Position numbers and translations under genes: made by a program
The notes under the pieces: generated by a model
Told to the model about the DNA's origin: nothing
The model's input: only the letters and a program-made list of their open reading frames with translations
The model's database searches: none
From: JAZDLC01 sp043802345
Lineage (GTDB): Bacteria > Planctomycetota > B15-G4 > JADJEK01
DNA length: 10,650 bases
Assembly (NCBI GenBank): GCA_043802345.1
Contig: JAZDLC010000174.1
Coordinates: forward strand, 1-10,650
Reading direction: 5' to 3'
Part shown: positions 7,241-10,650 of the stretch, piece by piece
Position numbering within the stretch: position 1 is the first letter of the stretch
Layout of the letters: the number at the start of each line of letters is the position of its first letter

Positions 7241-7253
7241 AAAGCTATACAAT
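7222..7253 (+). promoter_or_regulatory. Candidate promoter for the phosphodiesterase gene
   Basis: TTGTCT (7222-7227) and TATACA (7246-7251), 18 bases apart, each match sigma-70 consensus at four of six positions. An overlapping TACAAT at 7248-7253 matches the -10 better but at 20 bases spacing. The segment is an AT-rich island in GC-rich DNA, lies over the 5' end of the divergent DUF2064 gene, and would give a leader of roughly 85 bases. The prediction is by eye only. Confidence 0.35.
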
Positions 7254-7343
7254 CTCTAGATTTGCGATTCACGATCGACGCGATTCCGCTAGCTTTGCGA
7301 AAAAGACGTGCACCATCGCCCCCACCGACCCGGGAGGACGACA

Positions 7344-8108
7344 TTGAGGTTTCAGGTCCTAGGCTGCTCCGGTGGCTCGATCCCCGGCCGCCGCCCCACG
7401 TCGTTCCTGCTGAATTCCACCGTGGCCATCGACGGCGGCGCCCTGACCTCCGCACTCAGCCCTGACGCCCAGGAACTGGTGGATCACGTGGTACTGAGCC
7501 ATGCCCATCTGGACCACTGCGCCAACCTACCGTTTCTTCTCGACAACCGCTTCGCTCGCCAGACCCGCCCGATCACCTTCTACGGCAGCAAGGAAACGAT
7601 CGACGATCTGCGGGACTGCATCTTCAACAACCGGATCTGGCCGGACTTCACGACGCTGAGGAACCGCAAGTCGGTGGCGCTGACCCTGGAGACGATCGTC
7701 CCCGGAGTCCCCTTCGAAATCAACGGCCTGCGTTTCACCCCGTACGAGATGGAGCACACCGTCCCCTGCCTCGGCTACCTGATCGAGGATGACAACTCGA
7801 AGATCTTCGTCTCCGGCGACACCGGCAGCGCCCACAGCGTCAGGCGGATGGTCGAGCAGGTCGAAGGGCTCTCCGCGGTCGTGATCGAGATCTCCTGGCC
7901 GAACCGGCTGGACGCGTTGGCCAGGGCCTCAGGGCACTTGATTCCATCCCACCTGGAACAAGCCTGGCCGCTCCATCCGGAGGCGCGAATCCTGATCACG
8001 CACATCAAGCCGCTGCATTACGAGGAGATCGTCTCGGAGCTGACGGGTCTCGGTTGCGCGAATCTGGTGATCTTGGAAGATGGGATGGAGTTCGAATTCC
8101 GGGGCTAG
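7344..8108 (+). CDS. Class II 3',5'-cyclic-nucleotide phosphodiesterase (metallo-beta-lactamase fold)
   Basis: Predicted hydrolase of cAMP/cGMP to the 5'-monophosphate, of the PDEase II family (the CpdP / yeast PDE1 type). 254 residues from TTG 7344. The metal-binding motif SHAHLDH is at 52-58 (H53, H55, D57, H58). Further likely ligands are H138 (MEHTVPCLGY), D159 (SGDTG) and H220 (ITHIKP). GSKETIDDLRDCIFNNRIWPDF at 81-102, with IFNN-IWPDF at its end, and GHLIP (197-201) are typical of this family rather than of general beta-lactamase-fold enzymes. A GTG at 7308 gives a longer frame, but GGGAGG at 7332-7337 sits six bases before the TTG, and family N-termini start at this strand. There is no signal peptide, so it should act in the cytoplasm, unlike some secreted relatives. 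Its stop codon overlaps that of lpxK. A cyclic-nucleotide role is from family knowledge; the true substrate is untested. Confidence 0.87.
   Translation: MRFQVLGCSGGSIPGRRPTSFLLNSTVAIDGGALTSALSPDAQELVDHVVLSHAHLDHCANLPFLLDNRFARQTRPITFYGSKETIDDLRDCIFNNRIWPDFTTLRNRKSVALTLETIVPGVPFEINGLRFTPYEMEHTVPCLGYLIEDDNSKIFVSGDTGSAHSVRRMVEQVEGLSAVVIEISWPNRLDALARASGHLIPSHLEQAWPLHPEARILITHIKPLHYEEIVSELTGLGCANLVILEDGMEFEFRG
8105..8108. other. CTAG carrying overlapping convergent stop codons
   Basis: The four bases CTAG contain the TAG stop of the plus-strand phosphodiesterase gene (8106-8108) and, on the minus strand, the TAG stop of lpxK (8107-8105). There is no intergenic space for a terminator, so each transcript must run into the other gene. 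Confidence 0.9.
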
Positions 8109-9184
8109 ACGTCGAACCCGACCAGCGCCGAGAGCAGCTTCGCATCCTGGTCCTTGACCCAGCCCGCCCGGATGCGCAGCGCGTAAAGCGGCACTTCCCC
8201 CTGCCAGCCGGAAATCCGCATCAGGTCCTTTTCGGTGGTCACCACCATCTTCGCGCCGACGCGAACCGCGTCCCGCTGCAGCTCTTCCAGGTCGGCCGGG
8301 CTGAATGGATGATGATCGCCGAAGTCGCTCACCGCAAGCACGTCGGCGGCGAGGCCGCCGACGGTTTCGGCGAGCGTGGTTGGATCCGCGATCCCGGAAA
8401 AGACCAGCACCGGGAGCCCCATGAGTTCCTCGAGGTCCGGCCCGGAAGCTCCCTCCAGGTCGACGAGCCGGTCGGGAAGGTGGTCTTCCAGCAGGATCGT
8501 GATCCCGGGAGCGAGGGCCCGCGCCTCTTCACAGGCCGAGTCGATTTCGCCCTGCGTGGCCCTGCCGCAGCGGGTCAGGATCAGGGCTCCTGCCCTCGCC
8601 AGCCCGCGCGCCGGTTCCCGCAGCATCCCGAACGGTAGCAGCCGGCCCGAGGAGAACGGATCCCTGGCATCCGCCAGCACCAGATCGAGACCTCTTGCGA
8701 GACGCCGATGCTGGAATCCGTCATCCAGAATCAGCAAGCCAGCCCCCTTCTCCCGCGCCGCACGTGCCCCCCGCACCCGGTCCGGATCGACCACGACGTC
8801 GACCGACGGGAGCAGCCTGCGGTAGAGCCGGACCTCGTCTCCCTCGGCCTCGCCGGACCGCCGGTATCCGCGCGTCAGGATCGCCGGCCGCATGCCGGCC
8901 TGTACGGCGGAGCGCGCCAGCAGTTCCACCAGCGGTGTCTTCCCGGTTCCGCCGGTGGTCAGGTTCCCCACGGAGACGACCGGCACCTCCACCTTCGCCG
9001 CTCTCCTGACTCCGAGGTCGAAGAGGACGTTCTTCAGCCGGGCCCCGAGCCCGTACGGAATCGAGAGCAACCGGGCCAGCAGAGCGACGGGGAGCAGGCG
9101 CGGCTCCCTGCCCGCGCGGATCCGGCGCTGCAGGGCCGCCGCCCGCGCCAGGCCGCTTCTCGGCTCGGGCTTGCCGGCCCTCAT
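8105..9184 (-). CDS. lpxK: Tetraacyldisaccharide 4'-kinase LpxK
   Basis: Inner-membrane-associated kinase that phosphorylates the 4' position of the tetraacyldisaccharide-1-phosphate precursor to make lipid IVA in the lipid A pathway. 359 residues, slightly longer than typical because of a basic N-terminal stretch of about 30 residues. A hydrophobic membrane-associated helix spans about 31-58. The P-loop is GNLTTGGTGKTP at 73-84. LTRGYRR is at 103-109, LILDDGFQH (151-159) carries the conserved DDGFQH motif, and LLPFGMLREP is at 182-191. FGDHHPF in the second half is also characteristic. ATG at 9184 lies 14 bases after the stop of the preceding exported-protein gene, and no strong ribosome site is visible, consistent with translational coupling. 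Its TAG stop overlaps the phosphodiesterase TAG within one CTAG. The presence of lpxK implies that the organism makes lipid A. Confidence 0.95.
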   Translation of the reverse strand: MRAGKPEPRSGLARAAALQRRIRAGREPRLLPVALLARLLSIPYGLGARLKNVLFDLGVRRAAKVEVPVVSVGNLTTGGTGKTPLVELLARSAVQAGMRPAILTRGYRRSGEAEGDEVRLYRRLLPSVDVVVDPDRVRGARAAREKGAGLLILDDGFQHRRLARGLDLVLADARDPFSSGRLLPFGMLREPARGLARAGALILTRCGRATQGEIDSACEEARALAPGITILLEDHLPDRLVDLEGASGPDLEELMGLPVLVFSGIADPTTLAETVGGLAADVLAVSDFGDHHPFSPADLEELQRDAVRVGAKMVVTTEKDLMRISGWQGEVPLYALRIRAGWVKDQDAKLLSALVGFDV

Positions 9185-9198
9185 CTGCCGGCGGCCCG

Positions 9199-10143
9199 CT
9201 AGGGGCGGGTCCCGTCCTTGAGCGGTTCCGGCTTGGTGGCGTTCTTGTCGAGCGGTACCGGCTTCTTCACATCCTCCGAGATCTTCTCCGGCTGCGGCGC
9301 CTGCGGATCGATGGCGGGCGGCAGCTTGGCTGCTGCCTCCTTGGTCGGGTTGTCCGGGTCGACGCCGGCTTCCCCGGAGGCCGCGGTGCCGGAGCGATCC
9401 GACCGGCTCTCACCGGTGGGCAGATCCACATCCTCGCCCTTCTCGATCGCCTGCTTCGCCGCCTCCTCGTCAGCCAGTTTCGCCTTCTCCAGCTCGAGCC
9501 AGGCATCGTAGGCAACCTTCCACTGCTCGTAGGAGTCGAGCCAGGCCCGCTCCTCATCGGTCGGAGTCCGGTTGTTGAGGATCACTGTCTGGTAGTAGAG
9601 CCGCGCCTTCTTCGAGGGGATCCAGCCTGCATCCGGTGGGAAGCGATCGATCCACTGCTGAAGATCTTGCGGAAGCCTGACCTTCTTCTCCTGAGCCAGC
9701 CTCTCCTGCCGCTCCTTCGCGGTCGCCGCGCCCGCGGCTCTTTGTTCTGCGATCTTCTTCAACCGCTCCGCTTCCTGGCGAAGCCTGGATGCTTTGAGAA
9801 CGATCTGTGACTTCTGCCGCTCCTTGAGATCGTCTTCCGACACCTTCTGCTCGACCTTGAGACTCTTCAGCTCCCCGAAGCGCAGCGTGAGCGATCCGTT
9901 CAGGCCGTTGACCCCCGCCAGTGTCAGCAGGCGCCCAGGGTCCACCTGGGTCGGATCCAGCGAGTCGCCACCGTCGAGCAGGCGGTCCATTTCTTCCGTT
10001 TTGGGAACCAAACCCGTGAACAGCGCGCCCTTCGTGGTCACCACCTGGACCGAGTAGGAGACGGACGCGTCCGCCCCCTCGGCCGGGCCGGAGCCGAGCA
10101 GCAGCACCAGCAAGGCCGCGCACCACAGTTTACCGTCAGGCAT
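9199..10143 (-). CDS. Exported coiled-coil protein of unknown function
   Basis: I do not recognise this 314-residue protein. Residues 1-25 form a signal peptide (hydrophobic core about 7-17, Ala/Gly-rich cleavage region near 20-25) with no lipobox cysteine. Residues 28-100 read as a beta-rich domain (VSYSVQVVTTKGALFTGLV, later NGSLTLRFGELKSLKVEQ) that could be a small barrel. Residues 103-155 are a charged helix, likely coiled coil, rich in Arg, Glu and Lys. A Trp/Tyr-rich block follows at 157-220, with WIDRFPPDAGW and two W-x(4)-Y/W clusters. From 240 the tail is Pro/Lys/Glu-rich and disordered, ending in a 10-residue repeat. ATG at 10143 has GGAGG eight bases upstream; a TTG one codon earlier is less likely. 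It lies 16 bases after the ParA gene and 14 before lpxK on the same strand, so it is probably made with both and works in the periplasm or envelope. Confidence 0.75.
   Translation of the reverse strand: MPDGKLWCAALLVLLLGSGPAEGADASVSYSVQVVTTKGALFTGLVPKTEEMDRLLDGGDSLDPTQVDPGRLLTLAGVNGLNGSLTLRFGELKSLKVEQKVSEDDLKERQKSQIVLKASRLRQEAERLKKIAEQRAAGAATAKERQERLAQEKKVRLPQDLQQWIDRFPPDAGWIPSKKARLYYQTVILNNRTPTDEERAWLDSYEQWKVAYDAWLELEKAKLADEEAAKQAIEKGEDVDLPTGESRSDRSGTAASGEAGVDPDNPTKEAAAKLPPAIDPQAPQPEKISEDVKKPVPLDKNATKPEPLKDGTRP
9220..9264 (-). repeat. Two-copy 30-base tandem repeat in the 3' end of the exported coiled-coil gene
   Basis: GAGCGGTTCCGGCTT (9220-9234) and GAGCGGTACCGGCTT (9250-9264) differ at one base and are spaced exactly 30 bases. 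In the protein this gives KPVPLDKNAT followed by KPEPLKDGTR (about residues 294-313). This kind of proline-rich tail repeat expands and contracts easily. Confidence 0.5.
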
Positions 10144-10159
10144 CAAAGCACCCTCCGTT

Positions 10160-10650
10160 TCAGGCCCTTGCCGCCTCCGCGTCGGGCGGACTCAATTTCT
10201 CATCGACCCTGACCACGGGCGGCTCCAGGGAAATCTCCGTCTGGGGCCCCGAGTCACGTCTGAGCAGCCGGTCCATGGCATCGTCCGGCACCGACTCATG
10301 GTGTCTCCTGAGAAACTCCACTGTGAGCGCGGCATAGTCCGCCGCCCCATTCGACTCCGGCGCATGCTCGAAGATGGTTCGCGCCGCGGACGGCGCCTCG
10401 GCCAGCTTGACGTTTTGGCGGATCACGTTCTCGAACAGCACGTCGCCGAAGACCCGGCGAACTTCCTGCTGCACTTCCCTGGAGAGGTTCGCCTGCCCCT
10501 TCCACATGCAGATCACGATCCCGGAAAGCCGCAGCTTCGGGTTCAGCCGATCCTGGATCAGGTCCTTCACTTCCACGAAGCGCGCCATGCCCGCCAGCGC
10601 GAAGAACTCCGCCTGGATCGGAACCAGGGCCTCGTCCGCCGCGGTCAGGG
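10160..10650 (-). CDS. parA: ParA/Soj-family ATPase, C-terminal part (N-terminus outside the window)
   Basis: Deviant-Walker ATPase of the ParA/Soj type, which positions chromosomes, plasmids or protein complexes by nucleotide-dependent binding to DNA. 163 residues are visible, reading in from the window edge at 10648. Family landmarks in order are ADEALVPIQAEFFALAGMARF, LNPKLRLSGIVICM, NLSREVQQEVRRVFGD, RQNVKLAEAPSAARTIFEHAP and SNGAADYAAL. They match the second half of chromosomal ParA proteins closely. The Walker A and switch residues lie outside, so ATPase competence cannot be judged. After the core there is an unusual acidic and proline-containing tail of about 49 residues (from RRHHESVPDD to the stop). 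No ParB gene is visible, and the downstream neighbours are an exported protein and lpxK, so a role other than chromosome segregation is possible. ParB could lie upstream, out of view. Confidence 0.9.
   Translation of the reverse strand, partial: LTAADEALVPIQAEFFALAGMARFVEVKDLIQDRLNPKLRLSGIVICMWKGQANLSREVQQEVRRVFGDVLFENVIRQNVKLAEAPSAARTIFEHAPESNGAADYAALTVEFLRRHHESVPDDAMDRLLRRDSGPQTEISLEPPVVRVDEKLSPPDAEAARA

Noticed and set aside
7308..7343. GTG at 7308 as the phosphodiesterase start
   Set aside because: The extra residues are a His/Arg/Pro-rich string unlike the family, and a strong GGGAGG sits six bases before the TTG at 7344.

Overview
The window is GC-rich, densely coded bacterial chromosome. 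It holds nine protein-coding genes or gene ends and no tRNA, rRNA, insertion sequence, CRISPR array or phage gene that I can see. LpxK points to a diderm with lipid A. The exported squalene-cyclase-like repeat protein and the small exported EF-hand protein resemble families I associate with Planctomycetota and related environmental lineages. That placement is an inference from family resemblance, not a demonstration.

Layout. (1) 1-1533, minus strand: a two-gene phosphate unit, with a DUF47/PhoU-like accessory protein followed by a PiT-type phosphate transporter that runs off the left edge. (2) 1534-1959: the only long non-coding stretch, with a short repeat cluster, a candidate -10 box and a small inverted repeat. 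(3) 1960-4469, plus strand: two exported proteins, a 596-residue alpha/alpha-toroid repeat protein and a 203-residue EF-hand protein with a basic Gly/Arg-rich tail ending in a cysteine cluster. (4) 4569-7240, minus strand: a DUF2064/TIGR04282 GT-A glycosyltransferase-like gene followed by typA (bipA), a ribosome-associated GTPase. (5) 7344-8108, plus strand: a class II cyclic-nucleotide phosphodiesterase of the metallo-beta-lactamase fold, divergent from the DUF2064 gene. (6) 8105-10650, minus strand: a tight run of ParA-family ATPase (N-terminus outside the window), an unrecognised exported coiled-coil protein, and lpxK. The lpxK and phosphodiesterase genes meet tail to tail and share a CTAG that carries both stop codons.

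How the genes relate. The phosphate pair is a standard functional unit. The two exported proteins of region 3 face the same way, are 107 bases apart and are bounded by oppositely oriented genes, so they may act together at the cell surface or in the periplasm, but their role is unknown. The ParA - exported coiled-coil protein - LpxK run has gaps of only 16 and 14 bases and is probably one transcript. It places a positioning ATPase beside an envelope protein of unknown function and a lipid A kinase, and is the most interesting arrangement here.

I found no convincing new multi-gene system such as a defence, toxin or mobile system. The points most worth a second look are the ParA/unknown/LpxK operon, the exported toroid plus EF-hand pair, and the overlapping CTAG stops.
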